NCBI GenBank assembly: GCA_017546605.1
Contig: JAFYSH010000024.1
Span: 53,137 to 117,136, forward strand
Direction: 5' to 3'
Length of the DNA stretch: 64,000 bases
Source: Bacteroidales bacterium
GTDB taxonomy: Bacteria > Bacteroidota > Bacteroidia > Bacteroidales > UBA932
Positions 53,555 through 62,714 of the stretch are shown here, piece by piece. Each line of letters opens with the position of its first letter. The stretch's first letter is position 1. The notes under the pieces are model-generated. The model worked only from the letters and a program-made list of their open reading frames with translations, was not told where the DNA came from and ran no database searches. A program made the position numbers and the translations under genes.

Positions 53555-55342
53555 ATGAATAAAATCTTCCCTATATTAATTACCTTGAGCATACTGCTGG
53601 CATCTTGTGAGCAGATGGAATCACCCGCCATTCCTGAAGGCAAAGTGCGGGTAAGTCTCAAAAGTGATCCTGGATTAAGTCGCACCAGCGTGGCATCAAA
53701 CGGCCTTTCTACCATTTGGTGCGCCGAAGATCAAATTGCAGTTTGGGCCTCCGATGGCTCTAACAATGTTCTGAATGCACAACCGTTCAAGGCATTCTAT
53801 TCAATCGGAAGCTACGCCGAATTCACGGCCGACATCACCCCGATGGGAGAGGGCACATTTACTTATTACTCGACGCACCCGGTTCCGGCTTCTGTCTCGG
53901 GCACAACCGCCGCATTCCTGGTTGAAAGTGTCCAACAGGGTTCATTCGATGGTTCCAATGATATTATGGTAGCCTATCCCGCAACAGGCCTGGCCTTGGA
54001 AAATGAAGAAGCAGAAGTTTGTCTGGCCTATCAACACAAGATGCATACCTTGCGGATGTTTGTTCCCGATGACGTAGAAGGCATGGGAGAACCGATCCGT
54101 CAGATCAACATTACTTTCCCGACCCCGGTAGTAGGAACTGTGGGCGTAGATTATGCCTCACCGGATGCTCCCACCACCCTATCAAACGGTTCTGAAAAGC
54201 TCACCATTGAGATTCCTGAAGGACTTTCGCCCTCCAGTGAGCAGAACCGCAAATACGCATATGCTATCGTATTCCCCGCAACGATGAACCCGGAGGATCA
54301 GATTACTTTTTCCGTCCGTACCGACCACTACCATGCTACTCAAACCTTTGCAGCACGCACGTTGAGTGAAGGTGGCAGCACGCCCGTACGCTTGACCTGT
54401 ACCCCCGACTTAAGCACCATCTTGCGATTCTTCATCAAGGAGAACTTCCTGGGCGAAGATCCCATCCAGGTAACCCTCCAAACCGCAACTGCCCAATATG
54501 TCGTGGATCCCGCCACTACTTTCTACAAAGATGGCTACTACGACTTCGATGTAACCGATCTGCCCAGCCTGGCAGGCCAGTCGATCACTGTTATCTATGA
54601 ATCCGAACACGCCATTGTCAGTCAATCAATCACGGTTCCTGACTACAGAGCCGGTCAGGTTTCAGACATTGAGTTGACCGTTCCTTACCTGTTCTTCGAA
54701 GACTTCAGCCAAATCGGATCGTTCACGGATGATCACGATGACGCATCCACCGGCCTTGACTTTAACGGGGATACCTACAACAGTGCGAAGATGCTGAATG
54801 ACGAGGATCCTCATTTGACAGGCTGGTCCGGTAGCCACATTGGTGGACAAGCCGGCAAATCCATCCGAATCATGTGCCGATACGAGGCAGGAATGACCGC
54901 CAATGCCTACTACAAAGGCCGCGTTGATACCCGTCCGATCGGTGGGCTTAAGTCTGCTGCCAAAATCAGTATCACTTTTGATTATGCCAGTGCCTATATC
55001 CACTATTTTACCAGCAGTGGATCGGTCAATACCCCTATTAAAATGTACATGGGATACACCACTCAAACAGACGCTCAAACATCGGATAGTGGCTCAACGG
55101 ATACCTCTAAAACGCCTCCGACCAATCTATCGAATAAATTGATCGATGGCGAGTCCCTGAAAGAGAACTCGGGCAGCTATGAGTCCGGATTCTACACCCA
55201 CGCTCCTGTTGTTCTCAACGGAGCTACCGCCAATACACGATTGACTTGGGTTGTCAGCTCAGACATCAAGGCCAACTGGCTGGGTGGTAACGGAAACTTC
55301 TGGATCTACCTCGACAACATCAAGGTATCCATTGCAAAATAA
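53555..55342 (+). CDS. Fimbrillin-like surface lipoprotein with C-terminal ligand-binding-like domain
   Basis: A 595-aa lipoprotein; the start at 53555 gives the signal MNKIFPILITLSILLASC (Cys18). The N-terminal half resembles Bacteroidota fimbrillin-type domains: SRTSVASNGLSTIWCAEDQI, VWASDGSNN, a repeated strand pattern and YAIVFPATM. After a linker (VPDYRAGQVSDIELTVPYLF) the C-terminal 225 residues begin FFEDFSQIGSF and end IYLDNIKVSIAK, a jelly-roll-like layout common in glycan-binding modules. Starts before 53555 lie upstream of the promoter. It is the first gene of the surface operon, 24 bases before the next. Function inferred only. Confidence 0.72.
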   Translation: MNKIFPILITLSILLASCEQMESPAIPEGKVRVSLKSDPGLSRTSVASNGLSTIWCAEDQIAVWASDGSNNVLNAQPFKAFYSIGSYAEFTADITPMGEGTFTYYSTHPVPASVSGTTAAFLVESVQQGSFDGSNDIMVAYPATGLALENEEAEVCLAYQHKMHTLRMFVPDDVEGMGEPIRQINITFPTPVVGTVGVDYASPDAPTTLSNGSEKLTIEIPEGLSPSSEQNRKYAYAIVFPATMNPEDQITFSVRTDHYHATQTFAARTLSEGGSTPVRLTCTPDLSTILRFFIKENFLGEDPIQVTLQTATAQYVVDPATTFYKDGYYDFDVTDLPSLAGQSITVIYESEHAIVSQSITVPDYRAGQVSDIELTVPYLFFEDFSQIGSFTDDHDDASTGLDFNGDTYNSAKMLNDEDPHLTGWSGSHIGGQAGKSIRIMCRYEAGMTANAYYKGRVDTRPIGGLKSAAKISITFDYASAYIHYFTSSGSVNTPIKMYMGYTTQTDAQTSDSGSTDTSKTPPTNLSNKLIDGESLKENSGSYESGFYTHAPVVLNGATANTRLTWVVSSDIKANWLGGNGNFWIYLDNIKVSIAK

Positions 55343-55366
55343 CAACGAATTAAAAATCAAGAAATC

Positions 55367-56116
55367 ATGATAAAACTTAAACATCTGGCACTCTTCTTTA
55401 CCGCAGCCCTGACCACCGTCAGCTGTTCGGAAAAGGGATTGGATGCGGGTCACGGCCGAATGCGTATTGCACTCTCGGCAGATGATTCTGCCATTGAACT
55501 AACACGTGCAAGCCTCGGCCTGAACAAGCCCACCGCTGCCGAATTCTCACTTACCATTATGGACGAAACCGGCGAGGTTGTAGGCGAATGGGACTCCATC
55601 GCAGCGTACGACGAAGCGACCCTTTACAACGCAGGAAACTATGCTGTCAAAGCTCGCTATGGCCGAACCTCCATTGAGGCATTTGAGACGCCTTGCTTCG
55701 AGGGTACCCAAGCATTTACCATCGTGGAAGATCAGACCACCTCGGTGGAAATCACCGCATACGTGGCCAACGCCATCGTAAAAATCGAGTACACCGATGC
55801 ATTCAAGAACTACTTTTCTGATTATTCGTTTACCATGACAACGGCAGCCGGTTCGCAGCTCCCTTTTGCTGCAGATGAGACCCGACGCGCCTTCATCCAG
55901 CCCGACCGATTCAGCATGACTGGTTCAGCAACGACTCAGACCGGTACGCGAGTTCCGATCAGCAAAGAATTCACCAACATCGCAGCTAAAACCCTCTACA
56001 CAATCAAGTTCGACGTCAATGCTGGAAACGTTGGCAATGCGACCATTACCGTTTCCTTCAATGACGAACCCGTTGCAGAGATTCCTATCGATATCGAACT
56101 GAACGATCATCTTTAA
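55367..56116 (+). CDS. DUF4493-type lipoprotein
   Basis: A 249-aa lipoprotein (TVSC, Cys20). It has the DUF4493 pattern: a short MRIALSADDS strand, TRAS, a segment like FSLTIMDETGEVVGEWDS, then YNAGNYAVKARYG, ETPCFEGTQAFTIVEDQTT and VEITAYVANAIVKIEY. This is a compact beta-sandwich domain without catalytic motifs, found in Bacteroidota surface operons. Second gene of the operon, 32 bases before the next. Confidence 0.75.
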   Translation: MIKLKHLALFFTAALTTVSCSEKGLDAGHGRMRIALSADDSAIELTRASLGLNKPTAAEFSLTIMDETGEVVGEWDSIAAYDEATLYNAGNYAVKARYGRTSIEAFETPCFEGTQAFTIVEDQTTSVEITAYVANAIVKIEYTDAFKNYFSDYSFTMTTAAGSQLPFAADETRRAFIQPDRFSMTGSATTQTGTRVPISKEFTNIAAKTLYTIKFDVNAGNVGNATITVSFNDEPVAEIPIDIELNDHL

Positions 56117-56148
56117 TCCATTAAAATAAAAAACGATAAAAACGAAAT

Positions 56149-57378
56149 ATGAAACTGTCTAAACTCATATCAACCGCAATGCTCGCACTGACCCTGATCT
56201 TGGCTGGCTGCGAACGTGACAATATTGAATACGGTGAAAAAGAAGCCGCTACGGGATCCTTGTCGTTCTTGAATTTTGGTGTAGAGACCTCCGGCGACAT
56301 TGAAGTTGTTGCCCATGCGGCGACTTCAACTACCTATACCTACATCATCCGGATCTTTGATGAAATGGGCAATCAGGTGGGCAACGACTACATCTACGGC
56401 CAAATGCCGGAAGTCATCACGCTCAATACCGGAACCTATTCCATGAAGGTGCAATCACAGATTGAAATTCCGTCTGCAGAGTTTGAGGCTCCCGTATATG
56501 GAGCCACCGTCAACGGCATTGTGATCGAAGAAGATCAGACAACCGATCTAGGCGTTGTTACCTGCAAGCTTGTCAACATCAAGGTTTCCGTGGGTTACAA
56601 CGAAGCTATGTGGGCCGTACTGGGAGACGATGCCAACGTAGTTGTTGAAATCGGCAACGGATCATTGGATTTTGCCAAAGGTGAGTCGCAATGCGGATAC
56701 TTTGCCGCTCCTGAAGCATCAAACGCAATGACCGTCAAGTTCACCGGCACGGTAGACGGCAACTACGCAACCATGACGCGCGCATTCACCAACGTGAAAG
56801 CCGGACAATGGCGCAAGATTACCTTTATCATGACCTTCAATGAAGAAGGAAACTCCACTTTCGATGTGGTCGTTGAAGACTGGTGCGATGAAGAAGAATT
56901 GACCAGCAACGTGGAGGTTAGCGAAGAGGTGATCGGTCCCGATCCGGATGCAGGTGAAGATTTGGATCAAAATCCCGACGCTCCCAAAGTAACCTACAAA
57001 GGTGGTCCGGTACCCTCGACTCCGATTACGCTCTCAAGCGGAATGCAAGTTAGCTTTACAATCTTGGCACCCAAAGGCATTGCAGCCTTGACCGTTGACA
57101 TCTTATCAGACAATGCAGATTTCAACAGAGATGTATTGTCCATGGGCATCTCTCCGATTGATCTAGTGAACCCGAATGAGGCGCAAATTCAGATCTGTGA
57201 ACTCTTCGGCCTCACCTATGGGGAAAACCTGATGGGGATGACCAATACCACCTTTGACCTGACCGGAGCCATCGGTCCCCTGATGGGATTCCCCGGAAAT
57301 CACGAGTTTATTCTGAACATCGCAGACTTCGAAGGGAATGCAATCTCTACCAGCATCAAGATGAAAGTGAACGAATAA
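56149..57378 (+). CDS. DUF4493-type lipoprotein with C-terminal extra domain
   Basis: A 409-aa lipoprotein (LAGC, Cys21). Residues about 35-245 repeat the DUF4493 pattern (LNTGTYSMKVQSQIE, FEAPVYGATVNGIVIEEDQT, CKLVNIKVSVGYNE). After an acidic Pro-rich linker (GPDPDAGEDLDQNPDAP) comes a beta domain of about 130 residues with VSFTILAPKGIAALTVDI and a DFEGNAIST close, resembling an Ig-like module that contacts a partner. Third gene of the operon. Confidence 0.73.
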   Translation: MKLSKLISTAMLALTLILAGCERDNIEYGEKEAATGSLSFLNFGVETSGDIEVVAHAATSTTYTYIIRIFDEMGNQVGNDYIYGQMPEVITLNTGTYSMKVQSQIEIPSAEFEAPVYGATVNGIVIEEDQTTDLGVVTCKLVNIKVSVGYNEAMWAVLGDDANVVVEIGNGSLDFAKGESQCGYFAAPEASNAMTVKFTGTVDGNYATMTRAFTNVKAGQWRKITFIMTFNEEGNSTFDVVVEDWCDEEELTSNVEVSEEVIGPDPDAGEDLDQNPDAPKVTYKGGPVPSTPITLSSGMQVSFTILAPKGIAALTVDILSDNADFNRDVLSMGISPIDLVNPNEAQIQICELFGLTYGENLMGMTNTTFDLTGAIGPLMGFPGNHEFILNIADFEGNAISTSIKMKVNE

Positions 57379-57392
57379 GCAAAGCGAAATCC

Positions 57393-59168
57393 ATGAAAAA
57401 GATTAAAATATACGTTGCATTGGGTATGGCCATCGTATTCGGCACCCTTGCATGTAGCAAGAATGATATCCACACGGAGCGCATGGGCGGTCTCTCGCTG
57501 AAAGTTCAGTTTGATCCGATCTCCCGCGCATCAGTTGAAGATTTGGCTGAAAACTGCACCGTCAACCTCTACAACGAACAAGGTCTGATCCGCACCTATG
57601 AGGGCATCGGAACCCTGCCGGAAAAAATGTGGCTCGTTACGGGCAACTACCGCTGTGACATCCTGGCGGGAACCGAGCGTGCTGCGTCATTCACCGATAA
57701 AACTTACAAAGGATCCAAGCCTTTCACCATTAATGCCGGTACAACAACCACCGTTCAAGTGGAGTGCCGCGTAAACAACGTGATTGCAGAAGTTGCATTT
57801 GATCAGACCATTGCTGACCAATTCTCAACATATCAGGCGCGAGTAGGTGGAAAACTCGAGGAGGAAAAGGCACTGAACTTCGATTCGTCCAGTCCTTGTG
57901 TTGGCTACTTCACATTAGACAAAAATGCCACTACCCTGATGTGGAAATTCTCAGGTACGCACGTAAAATATGGAGAATTCTCAAAGTCCGGATCGATTCA
58001 AGACGTGGAAAAAGGCAAGAAATACAACCTGACCTTCACCTACACCAAAGGCGCAAGCGAAGGCGACTTGACCTTTGACATCGAAGTAATTAAGACAACC
58101 GAAGATGTGGAAGACAACATCATCTTTGAAGCCGATCCCACGGGAGTCGCATCCGTAGGCAAGTGGGATATTTGGGCTCGACACGCAATGCTTTTTGCCA
58201 ATGTTGCAGAAAGCGAATTCGGATCAGAAGGCATCGCAATTCAAGTGCGCGCTGCTGGAGCCGAGTCCTGGACTTCGTTCGATGCAACCAAAGCGGGTGA
58301 CAACCTTTTCTCGGCGGTTGCAACCGGACTGAATCCCGAAACTACCTATGACTATCAGCTCGTCATCAACGGCGAAATAATCGGAGCCTCCAAAACCTTC
58401 AAGACCGACTTTGCAGCAACCATTCCCAACGCAGGTATGGAAGACTGGAACAACAACGAAGGATGGCCCATGCCCTATGCTTCGGGCAGCTCGGCTTGGT
58501 GGGGCAACGGCAACAAAGCCGCAGACATGGCGGGCAAGATCATTTGTGAAAGCGACGCATCCTATTCGGGAGCTGGCAACGCTGCCAAGTTGAGCGGCGC
58601 CCATATTCAGATTCTTACAATCAACAAAGTTGCACCCGGAAACTTGTTCTCCGGCTACTTCGTAGGAACCGTAGGAACCAGTGGCGGTAAAGTAAACGTT
58701 GGCCGCCCGTTCACCGCCCGTCCGTCCGCGATGAAGGTGGACTATAAATATACTTGTGGTACCATCACACACAACGAAGGCGGACCCGCTAATGACAATG
58801 CCCCTCACGCAGTAGGCGATCCAGACCGTTGCCACATCTACATCGCATTGGGCGATTGGGACTACAAGACCTACGGGGGAACGGCGGATTGCCCGGTACA
58901 GTTAAATACAACAGACGTATCCACCCTCTTCGACCCCAACAGCGATGCCGTAATCGCTTATGGAGAACTCGTCAAGGGAGAGAGTGTCAATGATTGGACC
59001 GAGGAAATCATCCGCCTCAAATACAAGGATACACACCGCCGTCCGACGCACATCATCATCTCGTGTACCTCCTCCAAACTGGGAGACTACCTCACAGGAA
59101 GTTACAACAGTACGCTGTGGGTTGACAACTTCGAGTTGATCTACGACGAACATATCATGACCGAATAA
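57393..59168 (+). CDS. DUF4493-PCMD lipoprotein
   Basis: A 591-aa lipoprotein (LACS, Cys21). The first about 230 residues are DUF4493-like (VTGNYRCDILAG, TYKGSKPFTINAGTTTTVQVECRVNNVIAEV). A fibronectin-like linker domain follows (GLNPETTYDYQLVINGE). The last about 240 residues are a PCMD module, a putative carbohydrate-metabolism domain: NAGMEDWNNNEGWPMPYASG, KVDYKY, RCHIYIALGDWDYKTYGG and TLWVDNFELIYDE. It shares this module with the operon's last gene. The fusion ties the short DUF4493 proteins to the PCMD proteins as one system. Confidence 0.75.
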   Translation: MKKIKIYVALGMAIVFGTLACSKNDIHTERMGGLSLKVQFDPISRASVEDLAENCTVNLYNEQGLIRTYEGIGTLPEKMWLVTGNYRCDILAGTERAASFTDKTYKGSKPFTINAGTTTTVQVECRVNNVIAEVAFDQTIADQFSTYQARVGGKLEEEKALNFDSSSPCVGYFTLDKNATTLMWKFSGTHVKYGEFSKSGSIQDVEKGKKYNLTFTYTKGASEGDLTFDIEVIKTTEDVEDNIIFEADPTGVASVGKWDIWARHAMLFANVAESEFGSEGIAIQVRAAGAESWTSFDATKAGDNLFSAVATGLNPETTYDYQLVINGEIIGASKTFKTDFAATIPNAGMEDWNNNEGWPMPYASGSSAWWGNGNKAADMAGKIICESDASYSGAGNAAKLSGAHIQILTINKVAPGNLFSGYFVGTVGTSGGKVNVGRPFTARPSAMKVDYKYTCGTITHNEGGPANDNAPHAVGDPDRCHIYIALGDWDYKTYGGTADCPVQLNTTDVSTLFDPNSDAVIAYGELVKGESVNDWTEEIIRLKYKDTHRRPTHIIISCTSSKLGDYLTGSYNSTLWVDNFELIYDEHIMTE

Positions 59169-59185
59169 CCCATCCTATCACGCTT

Positions 59186-59923
59186 ATGTTTCGAAAACTA
59201 TTCTTATCCATACTAGTAATCGCTGCAAGCCTTCAAGGTATCCGTGCTCAACAATTTGATCGCGGAATTGAGATGAACTCAACGGTCTTTGTACCCAAAG
59301 GACAATGGATTGTGGGTGGTAATTTCTCGTACTCCACACACGAAAACGAAAATTACAAGTTTCTGGTCATTGAAAACATCCACACAACCGGATACAACTT
59401 CAAGCTCAGCCCGATGGCTGCTTACGCCATCCAAGACAACATGGCTGTGGGGCTACGCGCCGGGTACGACCGTCAGTTGCTAAAAATCGACAATGCCGAC
59501 CTGAATCTGGGTGAAAGTTTGAACCTTGGCATCTCAGACTACTACAGTTTGAAACACACTACAATGGGTAGCGCCATCTATCGCTATTACATTACCTTGG
59601 GCAAGAGCAAGCGTTTTGCCTTGTTCAACGAAATGCAACTCACCTATGGCTACAGCCAAGCGAAGCTGGTCAATAGCAGCGGAACAGCTGTTACTGGCAC
59701 CTATGAGACCACCAACGATTTTGCCATCGGTTGTTTGCCGGGACTCGTGGCCTTCATCAACAACAGCATCGCCGTGGAGGTGAATATTGGCGTGCTCGGA
59801 TTTGATTACTCCTATACCAAACAGGTAACGGATCAGGTCTATGTAGGTCACCACAAAACCTCGCAGATGAATTTCAAGATTAACATCTTCTCCATCGCAT
59901 TAGGCATTGCCTTCTACTTGTAA
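59186..59923 (+). CDS. Outer membrane beta-barrel, paralogue A
   Basis: A 245-aa protein with signal peptide MFRKLFLSILVIAASLQGIRA and about eight to ten alternating strands (TVFVPKGQWIVGGNFSYSTH, MAVGLRAGYD, NIFSIALGIAFYL at the C-terminus, ending in an aromatic-Leu as barrel proteins do). It aligns along its length with the next gene: KGQ..GG.FSY, the RFALFNE block and the final ISLG-like strand. A likely outer-membrane partner of the surface lipoproteins. Confidence 0.75.
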   Translation: MFRKLFLSILVIAASLQGIRAQQFDRGIEMNSTVFVPKGQWIVGGNFSYSTHENENYKFLVIENIHTTGYNFKLSPMAAYAIQDNMAVGLRAGYDRQLLKIDNADLNLGESLNLGISDYYSLKHTTMGSAIYRYYITLGKSKRFALFNEMQLTYGYSQAKLVNSSGTAVTGTYETTNDFAIGCLPGLVAFINNSIAVEVNIGVLGFDYSYTKQVTDQVYVGHHKTSQMNFKINIFSIALGIAFYL

Positions 59924-59939
59924 TTAGGACACTGACGAA

Positions 59940-60740
59940 ATGAGATTTATCGAAAAGATAGCCTGCCTGATCCTGATTGCATGCTTTGCTGCGACGACCG
60001 CGAATGCGACCACTGCTACCAGCAGGGTCGATTCGACAGGCCGCGTAATGCATACACCCTCGGAACAAACTCGGATCAACCGGGACATCTACCAATACTT
60101 ATTCATTCCAAAGGGACAGATTCTTACCGGAGCAACATTTTCGTATGCACAACTGGACAGTGAAGACAGCCAATTTCTGATGATGATTGATGGCCTGCAG
60201 GCTGCATGCACAGTGATGAGCATCTCCCCGTTTGTTGCGCTGAGTTACGCCAAAAACCGGGCTTTCGGTGCTCGTTTTTCCTATCAGATGCTGGAAGGAA
60301 CCATCGATGATGCATCCTTCCTGGTGGGAAATAACGAAGACTATAGCTTCTCGCTCAACAACGTACATTTCCTGCAACAAAGCTATTCGAGTGCGCTCCT
60401 ACACCGCTCGTATGTCGGTCTGGATGCACGCGGACGATTTGCGCTATTCAATGAGACACGCGTAGAGTTTGCCTTTGGCCAGGGGCAGTTTCGTTCTGGC
60501 AGTGAAACCCTCAAATACCACACCAAAAACCGGCAATTGAACATCTCGTTCCACCCGGGTTTATCCGTTTGTATCCTGAACAACCTAAGTATCAATGCCT
60601 CGGTAGGAATTGGCGGGGTGCGCCTGTCTGATTCCCGCGTCTTTGACGGGGATGAACTGTTCGGTGAGCGGACAGCCTTGAACACCCACTTCCGACTCAA
60701 TCTGCTGGACATTTCGCTCGGCATCACACTCCTCTTATAA
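59940..60740 (+). CDS. Outer membrane beta-barrel, paralogue B
   Basis: A 266-aa paralogue of the preceding barrel. It has a signal peptide (ACLILIACFAATTANA), an extra polar N-terminal stretch of about 30 residues and the same order of strands: LFIPKGQILTGATFSYAQ, AFGARFSYQM, GRFALFNETRVEF, LDISLGITLLL. The pair diverges strongly outside these blocks, suggesting an old duplication with distinct roles. 16 bases after paralogue A, 10 before the last gene. Confidence 0.75.
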   Translation: MRFIEKIACLILIACFAATTANATTATSRVDSTGRVMHTPSEQTRINRDIYQYLFIPKGQILTGATFSYAQLDSEDSQFLMMIDGLQAACTVMSISPFVALSYAKNRAFGARFSYQMLEGTIDDASFLVGNNEDYSFSLNNVHFLQQSYSSALLHRSYVGLDARGRFALFNETRVEFAFGQGQFRSGSETLKYHTKNRQLNISFHPGLSVCILNNLSINASVGIGGVRLSDSRVFDGDELFGERTALNTHFRLNLLDISLGITLLL

Positions 60741-60750
60741 CAGAAAACAC

Positions 60751-62319
60751 ATGAAACACCTAGCGTTTTTAACCATCATAGCATTTGCCCTGACAAGTTG
60801 CATTCAAAATGACATTCCGAAGCCTACCATTCAGGCCACCTTCACCGCATTTGAGGTAGAAGGCGCCTGTCGCACTTCAAAAATTGATCAGTTGTCACAA
60901 ACTGTCTCGGTTTACCTGGATGAACAAACCGATCCTCGCTCCGTGGGCGTGGATAGCGTTGCCTTTAATGAAGGAGAACCAGTTTCTGCATCCATCGATT
61001 TCTCGCAACGCCTCAACCTTGAGTCACCGCTTCCGGTTACGCTGACACTCTACCAAGACTACCAATGGTTGATTCGCTCAGAACAAGAGTTTGAACGCTA
61101 TTTTGAGGTGGAAGGCCAAATTGGCGACGCGGACATTGACTACATCAACCACCGCATCGTAACGCTGGTAACAGCAGCTACGGATGTAAGCCAGGTGCAA
61201 ATCAAACGTGCGAAACTAGGCCCAGCCAACCACACCACAGAACGCCCGGAAATTACCTCCCTAACCGACTTCACTACCGAACAAGAAGTCGAAATCTCCT
61301 ACTACGGGAAAACTGAATTATGGACCATCTATGTAGTTAATTCCACCTCCTCCATCGAACTGAAAAGTGCGGATGCGTGGACGCGTGTGGCATGGCTTCA
61401 GGCAAGCGGAGTGGCAGGTGCTGACAACGGATTCAAGTACCGCATCCAAGGCTCCGAAGCATGGATTGACCTGCCTGATGCACAAATTACCGCCTCCTCA
61501 AGTGGAGCTTTCAAAGGTTTGCTCAAAGGCCTACAACCGCTCACAACCTACGAATATTACGCATACTGCAACGACGAAACAACCGAAGTGGGCACCTTCA
61601 CCACCGAGGCCGAAGTTCCGCTACCCAACGGGTCCTTCGACCACTGGCACCAGGATGGAAAAGTCTGGAATCCGTGGGCGATCGACGGAATGAAGTTCTG
61701 GGATACCGGTAACAAAGGAGCTGCTACCGTAGGCGAAAGCAACTCCGCCCCGACCGCAGAAACCTGTCCTGCCAATCCGAACGGACAAGCTGCGCTTCTA
61801 AAGACCAATTACCTGATCATCAAACTGGCTGCAGGAACCTTGTATGCCGGGGATTATGTCAAGACGGACGGAACAAACGGCATCATTGATATGGGCCGTG
61901 AGTGGACAACACGCCCGACCAAACTGCGCGGATGGTACAAATACTCCCCCCAACCCATCAACATTGTTGCGGATGAGTTGGCACACCTCAACATGAAAGG
62001 GAAGAACGACACTTGTCACATCTACATGATGCTTGGCGATTGGGATACACCCGTACAAGTGCGCACCAACCCCAGCAACCGGAAACTGATCGACTACAAC
62101 GATCCGCATATCATCGCAATCGCACAGTTACAAAGCGGTGATGCCGTACCGGAATACCAACAATTTGAACTTGAATTCGAATACAAGTCCACCTCCCGCA
62201 AACCCAAGTACCTAATCTTGGTGGCTTCCGCCAGCAAATACGGTGATTACTTCACCGGTGGCGACGGCTCCGTGCTGATGATTGATGAATTTGAGTTTGA
62301 ATACGACTACCTTCCGTAG
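60751..62319 (+). CDS. PCMD-domain surface lipoprotein
   Basis: A 522-aa lipoprotein (LTSC, Cys17). The N-terminal part has two Bacteroidota surface-protein modules, with FERYFEVEGQIGDADIDY and VEISYYGKTELWTIYVV. A fibronectin-like domain (LKGLQPLTTYEYYAY) then leads to a PCMD module matching that of the 57393 gene block by block: NGSFDHWHQDG with NAGMEDWNNNEG, TCHIYMMLGDWDTP with RCHIYIALGDWDYK, VLMIDEFEFEYD with TLWVDNFELIYD. Last gene of the operon. Proposed glycan role rests on the domain name only. Confidence 0.75.
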   Translation: MKHLAFLTIIAFALTSCIQNDIPKPTIQATFTAFEVEGACRTSKIDQLSQTVSVYLDEQTDPRSVGVDSVAFNEGEPVSASIDFSQRLNLESPLPVTLTLYQDYQWLIRSEQEFERYFEVEGQIGDADIDYINHRIVTLVTAATDVSQVQIKRAKLGPANHTTERPEITSLTDFTTEQEVEISYYGKTELWTIYVVNSTSSIELKSADAWTRVAWLQASGVAGADNGFKYRIQGSEAWIDLPDAQITASSSGAFKGLLKGLQPLTTYEYYAYCNDETTEVGTFTTEAEVPLPNGSFDHWHQDGKVWNPWAIDGMKFWDTGNKGAATVGESNSAPTAETCPANPNGQAALLKTNYLIIKLAAGTLYAGDYVKTDGTNGIIDMGREWTTRPTKLRGWYKYSPQPINIVADELAHLNMKGKNDTCHIYMMLGDWDTPVQVRTNPSNRKLIDYNDPHIIAIAQLQSGDAVPEYQQFELEFEYKSTSRKPKYLILVASASKYGDYFTGGDGSVLMIDEFEFEYDYLP

Positions 62320-62714
62320 CCTATTGTTGTTCATTCCGCCGGTTACGATCTCGAACTTTTCTGGGTGTATTTTCCTGTGATATTGTTGTTTTGGCCGTGA
62401 TGACTTCAAACGATTATTTAATGGCATACTTTAAATGATACCATTGTAGAATCCCCATGAAACTGCCTTTCCGAGCTCTGCCGAGTGATGCACATCTGTC
62501 TTCCAAATCAATCATCCATCTTGGTTTTTATGGTGTATGCCTATATTAATCGCGGGTCCATGCGTCATAGAGTCATACTCAAGCAATTGTCAAAAGCAAT
62601 AGAATATTTGTCACTTTCACGATTCTTGCTGAAATCTAAAAAACTTTCATTACATTCGCACTTACGAAACCACTGTTTCGGAAATGCACATTTCGAAACT
62701 TAGTATCAGAAGCC
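62320..62714. other. 395-base intergenic region, no clear gene or terminator
   Basis: This gap between the surface operon and the ATPase gene holds no supported coding sequence. One short plus-strand open frame (62485-62703) has no recognisable product. I see no strong hairpin after the operon's last stop; a weak AATGG/CCATT pairing near 62420-62445 is not followed by T. The last 50 bases contain the inverted repeat listed separately. Confidence 0.6.
62664..62699. repeat. CGAAA-based inverted repeats before the ATPase gene
   Basis: ACGAAAC (62664-62670) faces GTTTCG (62675-62680). GTTTCGGAAATG (62675-62686) faces CATTTCGAAAC (62689-62699) with one bulged G and a 2-base loop. The cluster ends 15 bases before the ATG at 62715, a natural position for an operator or an mRNA hairpin covering the ribosome site. 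Confidence 0.65.

Noticed and set aside
62485..62703. 72-codon open frame in the gap before the ATPase gene
   Set aside because: No ribosome site or recognisable product, and it ends within the inverted-repeat cluster.
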